Shown here: piece after piece, positions 34,101-45,275 of the stretch
How positions within the stretch are numbered: the stretch's first letter is position 1
Layout of the letters: each line of letters opens with the position of its first letter
Assembly: GCF_051622035.1 (NCBI RefSeq)
Contig: NC_135364.1
Location: forward strand, 16,243,001 to 16,307,000
Origin: Arctopsyche grandis
Taxonomy: Eukaryota > Arthropoda > Insecta > Trichoptera > Hydropsychidae
Length of the DNA stretch: 64,000 nt
Reading direction: 5' to 3'
Notes under the pieces: generated by a model
Databases searched by the model: none
What the model saw: only the letters and a program-made list of their open reading frames with translations
Told to the model about the DNA's origin: nothing
Position numbers and translations under genes: made by a program

Positions 34101-35333
34101 TTTGTCACTCGGTTTTACCTTTTACGTACATATGCATATTATATATGTAGTAATATTTCCTAAACAAGGAAACGAAACGAAAATTTTACTAAATAAAAAA
34201 TTACGCTTTGCAGAGCGTACCTTCATTATATTATTTTTATAATCTGCTGGATATTTTATAGAAATTTGCATTACTTTTTCATAAAAAAAAAAAAAAAATG
34301 CAGATCAAAGCACCTTTCAGCTTTCATACAGAGCGTTCGTCCTCTGAAAAAGATTCAAGAATCGATAGCACACTATTAACAAATCGGGGAGGGGGGAGAG
34401 AAGGAAATCGCACGAATTCAAATCAAAGCAACGACTATTGAAATAAATGAAACGTAAAAGAAGTAAGTAAAAAAATAATTAATTTTTAGCGACATTAAAA
34501 TTGAACAAATGACATTTTAACGGGGGGGGGGGGGGAAGAATTCGAACAGAGTTACGCAGTATATACTGTATGTATATATATATATATATAGGTATATAGG
34601 AACCCTCACACCGGCTCGAGCGACCGCAGCGCCACCCCACCCGGTCCCGAGATACGCCGGTCGATCTATCGCGCCTACCATTTCACGCGACAATCGAAAA
34701 CCCTTCGACGAAAAAACAAAAAAAAAGCGAAAACGGCGAGTAGATCAGAACCAAAGAGGGGCGTGATGAAAACATGCTTCATGCCCACATGCTTCGGTGT
34801 GGTCACACCCTTATTTTTCACGCTACCGACGATGCGGCGGTCGATACGTGAATTATTCACCGATCTACGGCCAAAAAATATCAGTGTCGCCGAGCGACGC
34901 CCGGCATTGCGATCGCACGCACACGCACACACGAACGTGCCGGTACGAGATTGTGCAAGCGGACAAAGAATATGGCATGGCGGCTACGGTTTGCGAGTCA
35001 ATGGTGTGGAGTGTGGAGTGCGGAGTGTGGAGCATGTGAAGGGGGACGAGGGGCGGCCATGCCGGCCGGCCGGCGCCATGTTGGCGACGATGTAGCGGAC
35101 GGGCGGGGGAGGGGAGGGGAGGGCGGGGTGGGGCTCGGAAGCCATGTTAGTGGGAGTGGGAGTGGTCATTGCCGGCGAACACCACATGAATGACGAGAGA
35201 AATGGGGTAATGGGGTACTGACTTCGAAGTTTTCGGATTTGGCCCAGACGTTGCCGTCGTGTCCGGCGATGGCGGCCTTGGTGACGCAGCGCGACGCCAT
35301 CAGCTGCTTGTCCACGTAGTCCTGCCAGCTCAT
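31101..35333 (-). CDS. chic: Profilin (chickadee), three coding exons
   Basis: Profilin binds actin monomers, promotes nucleotide exchange, and recruits actin to proline-rich formins and Ena/VASP in the cytoplasm. Coding exons on the minus strand are 35223-35333, 32201-32372 and 31101-31198, totalling 381 bases or 126 aa, which is the usual fly profilin length. Exon 1 begins [20 protein letters not shown] with the conserved Trp3 and Tyr6 of the poly-proline site. Exon 2 begins VSKDELAKL and contains [14 protein letters not shown]. Exon 3 ends with [15 protein letters not shown]. Junction phases are 0 and 1; the first donor is GTCAGT. Exon 1 and the leader lie in a GC-rich island. Intron 1 (2.85 kb) holds two MITEs. 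It is transcribed from the same strand as eIF4A, downstream of it. Confidence 0.97.
31608..31640. repeat. Right-end fragment of the CGTGCCG MITE family
   Basis: ACGTGCCGTACAATTATGTG matches the right ends at 33469 and 8633. No left end is present. It lies in profilin intron 2. Confidence 0.5.
33206..33489. mobile_element. MITE with CGGCACG/CGTGCCG ends, copy 2
   Basis: Inverted ends of about 27 bp run from GGGGCGCAAACACA with GGTACGCGGCACG on the left to CGTGCCGTACGATTATGTGT and CTACGCCTC on the right. The internal GATCGATAACGGTGATTCCC is shared with 8350-8661. It lies in profilin intron 1. Confidence 0.75.
33503..33604. mobile_element. Short hAT MITE, copy in profilin intron 1
   Basis: It starts TAGTCACCGGAGTCTGAGGG and ends CTACCTCTA. 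It shares nearly its whole length with 60507-60608, which has a clean 8-bp target duplication. Here the flanks GTAATAGGC and GTAATAGC are close but not exact. Confidence 0.65.
33605..34600. other. Profilin intron 1, AT-rich part
   Basis: No gene seen. It contains a run of 14 G at 34522-34535 and a TA-rich tract near 34575. Confidence 0.5.
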
Positions 35334-35620
35334 CTTGGTGGGTGGGGGTGGTGGAGGAGGGGTGGTGGTGGTGGTGTTGGCGAGCGGTCGAGGGCGAGGC
35401 GACGGGGCGAGGGCGCTGCAGCTGCACTGCACAAGAAACGGCACGTGCGACGCGACCGGCGAGCGCAGCTCCACTGACAAAACCGACACACACCACTACC
35501 ACCACCACAGTTGCACTGCCTCACCACTACACTCGCTCTCGCACTCACTCCACTCCACTCCACACTCGTCTGCTCTTCCCCCTCTCCCCGTCGCATCGTG
35601 ACTCCTTTTCCGGCCGACGT
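34601..35620 (-). promoter_or_regulatory. GC-rich island over profilin exon 1 and leader
   Basis: GC content rises sharply around the first coding exon. It includes a plus-strand G-rich block at 35101-35134 (runs of 3-5 G, G-quadruplex-capable), GCCATGTTGG and GCCATGTTAG motifs resembling Pho/YY1 sites, and a GGTGGT-rich block at 35337-35385 that is C-rich in the mRNA leader. TTGTCAGTGG on the minus strand near 35475 is an initiator-like sequence. The transcription start is not proven. Confidence 0.5.
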
Positions 35621-35852
35621 TTCCTATCGCCTTCCATGCTAAATGCTAGCTCTATCTAGAATCGTGTCGCATTTCCACACTCATTTTACCCTTTCCTCTT
35701 CAGATTTTATATCCTTCCTCTCATATAATTGACATTTAATATGTGGTAGATTTCGAATTATGCGATTATCGGCATGCGTAATACGAATTTTCCGTACCAA
35801 CTTTCGAGTGTCAAAAATATTTTTTCGATTTATAAATTTACTATGTTTCGTT

Positions 35853-36111
35853 GGTTCGGTGATTACTAGTCATGTGAATCGGTCACAGGACAACTAGTCG
35901 CTCTAGATCGGTCACTTGTGATCATCCGTCACGCTAATACTGGTCACACCCAAAAATTCGAGAAATTTTTAATTTTTGGGTGTGACCAGTTTTTTGGTGA
36001 CCAATTTTTGGGTGTGACCAGTTTTAGTGTGACGGGTGATCACCAGTGACCGATCTAGAGCGACCGGTTGTCCTGTGACTGGTTCACATATGACTAGTGG
36101 TCCGTTTACCG
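35853..36111. mobile_element. Foldback element of the TGTGACCAGTTTT family, copy 1
   Basis: Left arm ACTAGTCATGTGAATCGGTC and right arm GACTGGTTCACATATGACTA pair over about 75 bp. The middle repeats TTTTTGGGTGTGACCAGTTT in both orientations. Related copies are at 48610-48817 and 59541-59757. Confidence 0.8.
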
Positions 36112-36364
36112 TTTCGGTTCGACGGTGTTTGCATGGGGCGAATGAAAAATCCGTCGTAAAACTGTAGCATGTGCGATCGCTATCGATCGGAACGTTTTAG
36201 ATTTTGTTCCGGCGAATCGAATTAATTCTGAGCGTGAGCTGACGCGATTACAATGAAAATTAAAAGTATAAATCGTCAGCATCGAGTTGTATGACTTGAT
36301 TTATTTGCCTAAAAGATATCTAATTAATTGAATAAAATGTTATATGTGGTGAACGGATTACATC

Positions 36365-36618
36365 CCAAATGTGCATCGCTACCAGGATAACCACCGCTAC
36401 GAAAATCGATCGTGCGGATCTTCTGTCGCACGAAAATTTGTCGCGCAGGACAATTGCCGTACAGAAAACTGCTCAAATATTGTTCGGCAAATGCCTTTTT
36501 ATACGAGATTTGGGCAATTTATTGTACGGCATTTTCCTGTGTGACGAATTGTCATGCGACAGGAGCCGCGAGAGCGATTTTCGTAGCTGCGGTTATCCTG
36601 ATACCGATTCATATTTGG
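36365..36618. mobile_element. Long palindromic MITE
   Basis: The left half (ACCAGGATAACCACCGCTAC, then GAAAATCGATCGTGCGG) is nearly the reverse complement of the right half (GAGCGATTTTCGTAGCTGCG, then GTTATCCTGATACCGAT). A half copy is at 47958-48055. No ORF function. Confidence 0.75.
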
Positions 36619-36713
36619 AATGTAATCACCAAACCGTTATATATATGTATATAGATAACGAAGGACAATATGATTTTTGTATCATTATGGTTATTGATAA
36701 CTTTTATTACTCT

Positions 36714-36872
36714 TGTGGCAGCTCGCTATACGACATGGTCGAGTTTGGTTACCTTCCTGCGAGTGGAGACCAACTCGGCTGGGTTCGGAGAGCGGCTACT
36801 CACTCTGCCTTCGGCTGTCATAAATAAAAGACGTGCATCAACATGCCAGTCGTCTCATTCGTTCATCCCCCA
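36714..36872 (+). repeat. 5' LTR of the TRIM
   Basis: Starts TGTGGCAGCTCGC and ends CCCCCA. Same length as the right LTR. Contains ATAAATAAAAG near its centre-right. Confidence 0.85.
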
Positions 36873-37636
36873 TAACTGGTGACCCCCGACATCGAACCAC
36901 GCCGCCTCGATTAATTCAGCATGCCGCTGCTCATCCCTGCCTCGCCGAGCCAGGCGGGAAAGCTACCCGCCGCGCCGCCATCGCCATCGACATCGACACA
37001 GCACGTCACGGCCCGCGGGTGACAATAAGCGAGCAGACACGGCTACCTACCTACCGATTGGAGTCCAGCCACAACGTCGATGACAGGTGCTTAAAAAAAT
37101 GGGGGAGCGAATGAGACGACGATCTTGACACTGGATGTGGAGTCATGCGCGATCCACTACACATAGAACGGTCATCCAGCACCACAAGATATACACCACC
37201 TCAGCACCATCATCATCATCAAGGCCCCGTCCGTCCCCACGAGCGTTGTCACGCCGAGACGGGAGGCAGCGCTACAACACCTCCACGAGCCACAACGACT
37301 CACGGTCCAGCTCGGAGTATCATCAACCACATCGATGCCCCTGCCGCCCCCGCCTCCCCACCAACCGACATCAGCTTCGGAAGAGCGGCGCCGGCGCAGC
37401 ATCGCATCGGCGCGACCATCGGACGAGCCACCGTCCTGCTCACGACGTCACCGCCCTCGAATGTACCGACCATTCAGGGCGGTACACCTACACAGCGGAT
37501 GACCACGTCAACAAATTTTTTTCTCCCCACTCAACAATTTTTTTTCTTTTTCTTTGTGTAACAATAATTGTTTCCCTTTTGTAAAATTTGTTTCTTTTGT
37601 AATTTTTGTATCGCTGATGCTGGGGGGGGGGAGTGA

Positions 37637-37795
37637 TGTGGCGGCTCGCTATACGACATGGTCGAGTTTGGTTACTTTCCTGCGAGTGGGGACCAACTCG
37701 GCTGGGTTCGGAGAGCGGCTACTCACTCTGCCTTCAGCTGTCATAAATAAAACACGTGCATCAACATGCCAGTCGTCTCATTCGTTCATCCCCCA
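37637..37795 (+). repeat. 3' LTR of the TRIM
   Basis: Starts TGTGGCGGCTCGC directly after the polypurine tract and ends CCCCCA, then the TACTCT duplication. Confidence 0.85.
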
Positions 37796-37801
37796 TACTC
37801 T

Positions 37802-38849
37802 CTTGCGTTCAGCATTATTGGAATTAACATTGTTATTTAAGTTTGCCCTAATAAGAATTCTTCCCTTAATAATGATACAAGTGTAATATCCAGTGAGCGG
37901 TGCTAGGATGCGCCAGCTCGAAATAAATGGGTGTCTTTTGTTAACTGTTTTGTCTTTTCTTAAAGGATCCCGTTTCAGCGCATTTTCGCGCGTATCTCTG
38001 GTAATATCTCATATCAGTGATATATTTTGAAAAATCAACACTGTCAATAAAACAGACAACTACCAAATTTAATGTCTCATACTAACTTCTCACATTTTGA
38101 AATGAAAAAAGTTTAAATACAAATACACGTCAACCATATTTAAAAACGATATTACCAAATATATATTTTCCAACAATAAAGAAACATTTAATTCATCCAT
38201 TTCCGACATCTCAGTATTTTGCAACATCAAAATTCCACCTTTTATTAAACACGTTGGATGCTGAAGACTCACCTGGTGTGATCTCAAAACTCGCTGAGAG
38301 TGGTTTGTGTGTTTTGTCCCTTTCAACACAAAGATAATAAGCGCTTGCTAAAACCACGCGCGAAACATTTCAGTTTTTTGCCAAAAGGTCTCTATACACT
38401 CTATTTTAAATTTTACATATATATTATTTACTGTTTTTTTTTACATTATTCAAGAAATGTAGATGTTTTGGTGATTATATTTTATATGCCTATACAAAAA
38501 GCTTAGTAAATATTACTCACCAAATTTATGCTAATTGTAAATGCTTTTAAATGTAATTTTACATTTTCCATGGTTTTACCGAAAACAGATACTAAAATGT
38601 CTAATGGGTGATTTAAATATGATGCTATCAGTTTATCTTTTCGAAATAAGGGAAAAACCACAAGTTCCTTTTTTACGGGATATCATAGGAAAAGTACATT
38701 CAGTCTTAGTTCAACTTTCCTTCATTCGATTTCAGACATTCATCCGTTATCTGATTCATTTCATTTCACATTTATCCGGCCTGTTTTTTTATTAATTCGC
38801 GACTCCTAACTATCCTTCAGTAGAGAATTGACGATTGATGAGTCATTAG
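37802..38849. other. Intergenic AT-rich sequence
   Basis: No gene or recognised repeat. ORFs of 68-84 codons on both strands have no recognisable motifs. Confidence 0.5.
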
Positions 38850-38993
38850 TAGAGGTCGGAATCTGAAGGGGCCGGAAACGTGCCGCCTATTGTTCCATTG
38901 TTGTAAATCCTTTGTAAAAAAGGTTCGGCAAACCTTTAACAATGCATTTACAATCTTTGAACAATAAACAGCCCCTTCAGATTCCGAGCTCTA
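38850..38993. mobile_element. Palindromic hAT MITE with perfect 8-bp duplication
   Basis: TAGAGGTCGGAATCTGAAGG is answered by CCTTCAGATTCCGAGCTCTA; the arms extend over most of the element. GTCATTAG flanks both sides (38842-38849 and 38994-39001). It is related to 33503-33604 and 60507-60608. Confidence 0.85.
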
Positions 38994-39083
38994 GTCATTA
39001 GTTTTGTGGAGGGGTAGACTTCTCATTCTTCAATACATGAAAGGGAAAAAGGCGAAGTATGAAATTAAATTATATATGTATGT

Positions 39084-39278
39084 ATGTTGGGAAAATCTAA
39101 TGGTCTAGCATTAAAAATTATTGCATATGGTGGTTCTGCTGATACAGAATTGGGTGGCAAAGATCACACCAATAAAGTCGTTCATAAACTGACGGGAGGA
39201 AAAAGATGTACAAAGCCATTCACTGTTTATGGACAATTACTACAACAGTACTCCATTGACAGAAATATAATCCGATAG
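39084..39278 (+). pseudogene. piggyBac-type transposase remnant
   Basis: The 64-codon frame includes GLALKIIAYGGSADTELGGK, NKVVHKLTGG and FTVYGQLLQQYSI. It resembles the part of PGBD/piggyBac transposases where a G-x-G-G-K-V-V stretch precedes the aspartate-bearing YxDNxYTS segment; here the D-N-x-Y equivalent reads YGQLLQQ, so the catalytic residue is lost. Flanks carry no TTAA-bounded inverted ends that I could find. Confidence 0.55.
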
Positions 39279-40855
39279 CGGTTTTCAATAAAAAAAAATG
39301 AATCCTAATTATGCGAACCAAAAATTTCCAGAAGTTCACCTGCAACAATTTTTTTTACGAAAATAATGAATAAATATATGTAAATATATAGCCCGCTTTA
39401 CTCGAGAGTACAAGTATACACGCACACAGTCAAATGTCTAGACGCGAGACAGAGCATAGCGCGAAACCATAGATTTGTGTTAAGCATTCAAAGAGTTAAT
39501 CATCTACAACACTTGGGACTCCATTGGAATCTGCATACATACTCCCACATTATTATTTTACAAACCTCCTTTTCGTTTCATTAATTAAATGCTTCAAATA
39601 TTTCTGATATAAACCATATCAATATTCTTCCCATACAAATTAAAACCACTGAACTTATTGACAAAAAATATATATAAATACGGAATTAGCAAATAAGGCC
39701 TTTAAATCATTCTGGGACAGTTTCACAAATCTCAAATTTAATATGTAAACTTCATATGTTCATGAATAAAAAAAAATATTAACAAGCAACCAAAATGGGT
39801 AATAATAATGTTGAATTCGCTCATGTGTATACTCCCATCAATCGTAAGGCAAAACATGTAAAATAAAAACAAAAAATAAAATGTATTGAAAAACAGTACA
39901 ACTTATTCTAACTGGATTGTTTGTTTATCCAACTAGATGAAGTTTATTTTTAGTGAGTCTTCAAATGCTTATATTTTGGAAATGAGTCGTACATTGGGCA
40001 CGTATTTATGTATTTAATTGTGTAATATGTACATATGTATGTTTTAAATTAAAGTATAATAAAAATATTAAACTAAAAGTTTGAATTTGTTTAAGTTACC
40101 GAAAAAAATGGATTAAATTTCAAGTATATTTTTATTATGTACCGAATCAATTACATTTATACATACTGGTATGGTTGTTACATTTGTGTACGTACAATCA
40201 CAAAGTACTGCATACATAATTATAACATAGTAAATACAAAAAGCTTGGTGTTAACCGTAAATTCACTCGATTCTGAGACGTAATGAATTCCGATAACTAA
40301 AATTGTATATTATAAAATTTGTTCATGATTGAATAGTTCCAAGATGACGAGCCATATATTCTGTAACAAAATGGGAAAATGAATAAATAACACTCGAAAC
40401 AGGAATGAATCAAAATATTTATTTTGAATGTTGTTTAAAGTATTATAAAACAAAAGCCAAATGTACATTACATTACATTCTCACTATTTATTCTATATTA
40501 CTGAAAATATCAAAAATATGCAGAATGGGACAAAATATCACAAGAAAATACCCAATTGAATTCATAATTTCTAGCTTCATATCAAATAATACAAAGCGAT
40601 ACCGAATGTAAAACACAAATGTAGAAAACGAGCACTAAATAGTTGAAAATCTGTATTGATATTTCAATTACATACGTTATATAAAATAATTTATATACTA
40701 TTTTGTGAATGAATAAAGTTATTCAACATTGTAATGTAACTATGGAAAATTATTTATTACAAAAATAATGTGGCGAGAATACGTGTGGTAAAAGCAAGAG
40801 CTTCGACTCACAGGTTCTTGAATGGCTGCATCGCACAAGAAGCCATTTGACAAAA
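39279..40855. other. Intergenic AT-rich sequence and eIF4A 3' UTR
   Basis: TTTATT at about 40753 (AATAAA on the minus strand) would end the eIF4A transcript roughly 120 bases after its stop. The rest has no gene signal. Confidence 0.5.
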
Positions 40856-43800
40856 TTAGAAAAGATTAGCGACATCGTTCGGCATCTCATCGATGCGCGT
40901 AGTGTAGAAGGCTTCCAGATCTTTGAGTGCCCGCTTATCGTCACTTGTGATGAAGTTAATAGCAACACCTTTACGACCGAATCGACCACCACGACCAATT
41001 CTGAAAAAATCATCATAATTTTATATTCATTGATAAACACTAGCATTCATTCTAAGCACAAACACATAAGTAAACTAGTGACCCACCTGTGAATGTAGTT
41101 CTCACGATTTGAAGGTAAATCATAATTGATGACCAATGAAACTTGTTGGACATCAATACCCCTAGCTAGCAAATCAGTAGTAATAAGGATACGAGACGAT
41201 CCGGAACGGAACTGCTTCATGATGGTATCTCTCTCTTTCTGGTCCATATCACCATGCATAGAGGACACCGTGAAGTCCCTGGCGTGTAAACTTTCAGTTA
41301 ACCAATCGACCTGCAAAAAATACAAATCGTATCGATCCTCTCATCGAAACTTGAACCTAATAACGAACGTCTCCAAACGATATTTTTACCTTACGACGGG
41401 TATTGCAAAATATTACTGCCTGTGTTATAGATACCGTTTCGTACAAATCACACAGAGTGTCTAATTTCCATTCCTCCCGCTCTACTGATATATAAAATTG
41501 CTTTATACCTTCCAGTGTTAACTGTAATAAGGATACAAACATTAAAAACACGCTAAAAACCAAAGTAATATGATAACTATGAAAGGGAAACGACATTACT
41601 TCATCTTTCTTAACGAGAATTGAGATAGGATCTCTCATAAAACATTTTGAGACTTCCATTACGTCATCTGGCATTGTAGCAGATAAAAGAATAACTTGAA
41701 CCTGCGCAGGCAACATTTTAAAGACATCGTGAATCTGTTCCTTGAAACTAAAACAAAAAAAAGTTAAATCTTGTATCTTCACTACATTTAGAAATAAGAA
41801 AACGGTTGGTAAATGCTTACCCTCTTGACAACATCTCGTCGGCTTCATCAAGAACGAAGAGTTTGATAGTGCTGGGGCGCAGAGCCCTTCGGGTCATCAT
41901 ATCGTACACTCTACCGGGTGTGCCGACGACTACATGAACTCCCATCTCCAATTTACGCATATCATCACGCACATTGGTTCCACCAATACATGCGTGGCAT
42001 TCTACGTTCATGAAATCTCCGAGAGCAGTCACCACCTATTCGAAGATAAATTATGCATTATGCACATGTGTTAATGTATACATTACGCTCGACGACAGAC
42101 ACAACACAAATACATATATTACAAGACAACAACAAAATAAGAATAATTTTATTTGCGACAAACACATGTGTTTGCAAATTGATAGGTTATGTGTAATATT
42201 GTGTTGAGTCATCAAGCTCTGTTCACGTGAATTACCAGCGCTAGAAAGTATGACATGGCGAAATCCCTGACCAGTTTATTTGAAATCTTAATCATAGCAC
42301 ACCCTCATGTACCTATTGTAGTATATATATGCATTGATGAATTATACTATGAAGACATAACCTATTTGGAAAACGAATTATTGAATTTCTTCTAAATATT
42401 GATACAACATATGAGCTTATCATTAGGGTCAAAGTCTGACATTCCAACATGCAATATTTAATGACTCACAACGCAAAATTATACAGTTAGGGTCATCACA
42501 ACATTTTCTTTGGAAGCTAAAATTAATGTAACAAAGAAGTTTGTGATATATTGTTTTACATAAAATCGTTACTTGGTTGTAAATCGCTATGCATCAAGTT
42601 ACACGTTTTGTTATGTGATGAAGCACGTTTGTTTATTGACTAAAAATAATCACTAACAAAATGTTTATGATGTCGATAACATTTTATGCTATAAAGCAAA
42701 GTTAATATTCTGCATATTTTGAAAGGTATGAAAACAAGATGGTGCTGGATACAAATATACAGCGAGTGTTAACACCTTTTTAATAAACTTTGAAAAAACT
42801 ATTCATTATTTGTATTGGTCATTGACTCAACTGATTTGTAAACTGTTTCTGATTCCTGAATTAATTTAAGCAACGATAAAAAAAAAATGCCATTGATGTA
42901 CTGACTGAAACTGTTCTGGCTAGAATTAGGCAGTTGATGGATGCTTTTCAAATAACAATAGACCAATCAGTGTTCAAAGCAGAAGTTATAAAAAAAAGCA
43001 TGGTTTTTCTAAAAAAAAAATTGACAATGGTGGACCTTTCTTTCGTTGTATGAAAAGCATTCACCAAACACTGATTTTTAGTGATTACAGTTAGTACTTA
43101 ATTTAACAGTAAACGGAAAGCTAATGATGTTTTCAGTGTAAGCTTGTAGTAGTTGCTTTAATTGGACATAACATTCATCATTCATGAAGAGATGACTAAT
43201 GTAATAAATATCTTAGAGATACAAGATTTATCGCTAGATAGAGGTTTCAACAGTTCCAAAGGGTAAAGCATACATTGGAACTACAAATGATACATCTGCT
43301 CATCAATAGATCTACATTCAGAATTGGATTTGCAAACTATAGTAGGGCCTTTAAGTATAGTATAGGGCTCTAACGTGAGTGGAGTAATTTCTAGCTTAGC
43401 CTAACTCTGCTCAACCTGCTAGGGTTAAATTCTATAGTTGAAGCTCTACCGCAAAAAGAATGAGAGTTTCAACCACTTCCTTTCACTCCTGCATGTAGTA
43501 GTTTTCTAGCTAATTTTTCTCTATTGATGTTCTTCATTAATTACTATGAATCATTGATAGTAACTCTCCGATACAAAGACCATTCAGTGAGATATTTACC
43601 AAGAGATAAATTGCTTTTTTGGAGAATCTTTTGTCGATCTCAGAAATATGACTGATTATATTGTGATCTTGATTGTATATTGTAACTGATTATATCCATC
43701 AGTTGGGAGACAAGATACTCGTCGCCAAAAAGATCACCTCACCAATCCCTTATATCACCAAACGACATATATTCAGTGGACCTCCAGTTCTTTGTCTTTT

Positions 43801-45079
43801 AGCTCCACTTGCAGTAGAGTCCTAGCTAAATATTTAATATTCTTTTGCAAAAAACGAATGAACAGCAGAACCAGCACTGACAAAGCAAATATTTTCACAA
43901 AAATGGCATTCAACCTGAAAGTATCGAGATGCACATGGCAAAATGTAAACCATTAATCGATTGCAAAAGCTTCATGCTGTTACAACCATAAAAGTAGAAT
44001 GCATAGAATGGTCATTGTTAAGAAAAGTATCGTCTAAAAGCGAGCCATCGAAGAGAGACAAAGTTTAGCAAACAATGAACAAACTCTGCCGCGCAGACTT
44101 TTTGTAGCAACATTTTTGGAGGCTGAGAGCGATTCTATGCATTCTACTTGTATGGTTACAACATATAAACGGACACGCAGTTTTGAAATGTGATAATACT
44201 TGATATTCAAAAATTATATCTACGTTCCAAAAAAAAATCTTAATGGCGTAAAATTCAGTAGCAACTCGTCCATAGGAACATGTATGCTTTGCATTTAGAT
44301 ATTCGTTATTGTTTCAAGTTGTAAATGTATACAAATGAGATTTTTCCGTAATTTTTCTGGGGGTTCTGTGGCGTCGCAGATCCTATGCACGAGTCGGTAT
44401 TGGTAAAAATATAACCTCAAAAAAGAAGGAACATAAATGAAAGAGCTGAGTACATGTAAGCTGTTTATGAACGGACAAGCAACCAACTGACCTTGGTGAT
44501 CTGCTGCACGAGTTCCCTAGTGGGAGCCATGACGAGCGCCTGGCATTCGCGCCTGGAAGGGTCGATCTGCTGCAGGATGCTGATGGAGAAGGTGGCCGTC
44601 TTGCCGGTACCGGACTGCGCCTGCGCGATCACGTCGTGGCCTCGAACGCACGGCATGATGGCGCGCTGCTGGATGGCCGACGGCTTCTCGAATCCGTACG
44701 CGTAGATGCCGCGCAGCAGGTTCTCGTTGAGGTTCATGTCGTCGAAGTTGTCGAGCACCTCGTGCCAGTTGGTGTCGATGAAGCCGTCGGGCTCCACCAC
44801 CGGCCCGTCGTAAGCCTTCTTCTCCGCGGGCGGCGCCGCCGGGGGCCCATTGTTGGTCTCCCCTGCCCAATCTTCACCTCTGCAACACAACGCACATGCT
44901 TACTACACAACCGCCTCTACCACTGCACCACGCAACCGCCATCTTGGCACGTGGGGCGCGCGCTCCGGACGCCGCCCCCCGCCCCCCGCCGCCCCGCCCG
45001 GCACTCGGCCGAGGGGGGCGCCGAGGGGCCGGCGATCGGCTGCGGAGCGCCAAACTTACCTTCGCTCGGCCGTGAACAT
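40856..45079 (-). CDS. eIF4A: Eukaryotic initiation factor 4A (DEAD-box RNA helicase), seven coding exons
   Basis: This ATP-dependent RNA helicase of the eIF4F complex unwinds mRNA leaders for 43S recruitment. Minus-strand coding exons are 45060-45079, 44492-44879, 41821-42035, 41600-41747, 41390-41521, 41087-41310 and 40856-41000: 1272 bases, 423 aa. All motifs are present: Q motif [10 protein letters not shown] (69-78), I AQSGTGKT (94-101), Ia PTREL (126-130), GG (154-155), Ib TPGR (175-178), II DEAD (199-202), III SAT (230-232), IV VIFCNT (293-298), V ARGID (350-354), VI HRIGRGGR (375-382, split by the last intron). Start: ATG 45079, read MFTAERRGEDW. It has about 20 more N-terminal residues than I recall for fly eIF4A. 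Exon 2 is far more GC-rich than exons 3-7. Intron 2 (2.5 kb) holds a small foldback. Confidence 0.97.
42036..44491. other. eIF4A intron 2
   Basis: AT-rich, no nested gene recognised. A foldback lies at 43976-44166. I saw no convincing snoRNA boxes, but did not check exhaustively. Confidence 0.5.
43976..44166. mobile_element. Small foldback element in eIF4A intron 2
   Basis: AAGTAGAATGCATAGAAT on the left pairs with ATTCTATGCATTCTACTT on the right; with flanking GTTACAACCATA and TATGGTTACAAC the arms reach about 30 bp. No ORF. Confidence 0.65.
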
Positions 45080-45100
45080 GTCTCAGCAATGACTGCCAAA

Positions 45101-45111
45101 CAAAAAGGAAG
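45101..45111 (-). promoter_or_regulatory. Candidate polypyrimidine (TCT/TOP-like) initiator of eIF4A
   Basis: CTTCCTTTTTG on the minus strand lies about 30 bases before the ATG. It resembles the TCT initiator and 5' TOP start of insect translation-machinery genes. A transcript starting here would have a very short leader. Not proven. Confidence 0.35.
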
Positions 45112-45275
45112 TTCGACGAAAGCCTTGCCGCACTCTTTCCGTACGGGAACTCGCCTGTCGACAAATTACGGCATTTAGACACTTTTTTGGCTTGGAAAAA
45201 TTCCAATTTTTATTTTAAATATATGCATTATTTAATTTATTTTATTTCTGGAAGATTAAATTAATGCGTACTTAC

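Larger units (their letters stand above)
36714..37795 (+). mobile_element. TRIM-type LTR retrotransposon, complete
   Basis: Two 159-bp LTRs (36714-36872 and 37637-37795), beginning TGTGGC and ending CCCCCA, differ at roughly five positions. The 764-bp interior starts with a primer-binding-like TGGTGACCCCCGAC (36877-36890) and ends in a polypurine tract (GGGGGGGGGGAGTGA) just before the right LTR. TACTCT flanks both sides as a 6-bp duplication. Each LTR has an AATAAA. The interior is GC-rich with overlapping ORFs but no gag, protease or reverse-transcriptase motif, so mobility would depend on another element. Confidence 0.85.

Noticed and set aside
34984-35659. Several ORFs of 70-174 codons overlapping profilin exon 1
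   Set aside because: Shadows of the GC-rich profilin exon and leader; only the [11 protein letters not shown] frame is the gene.
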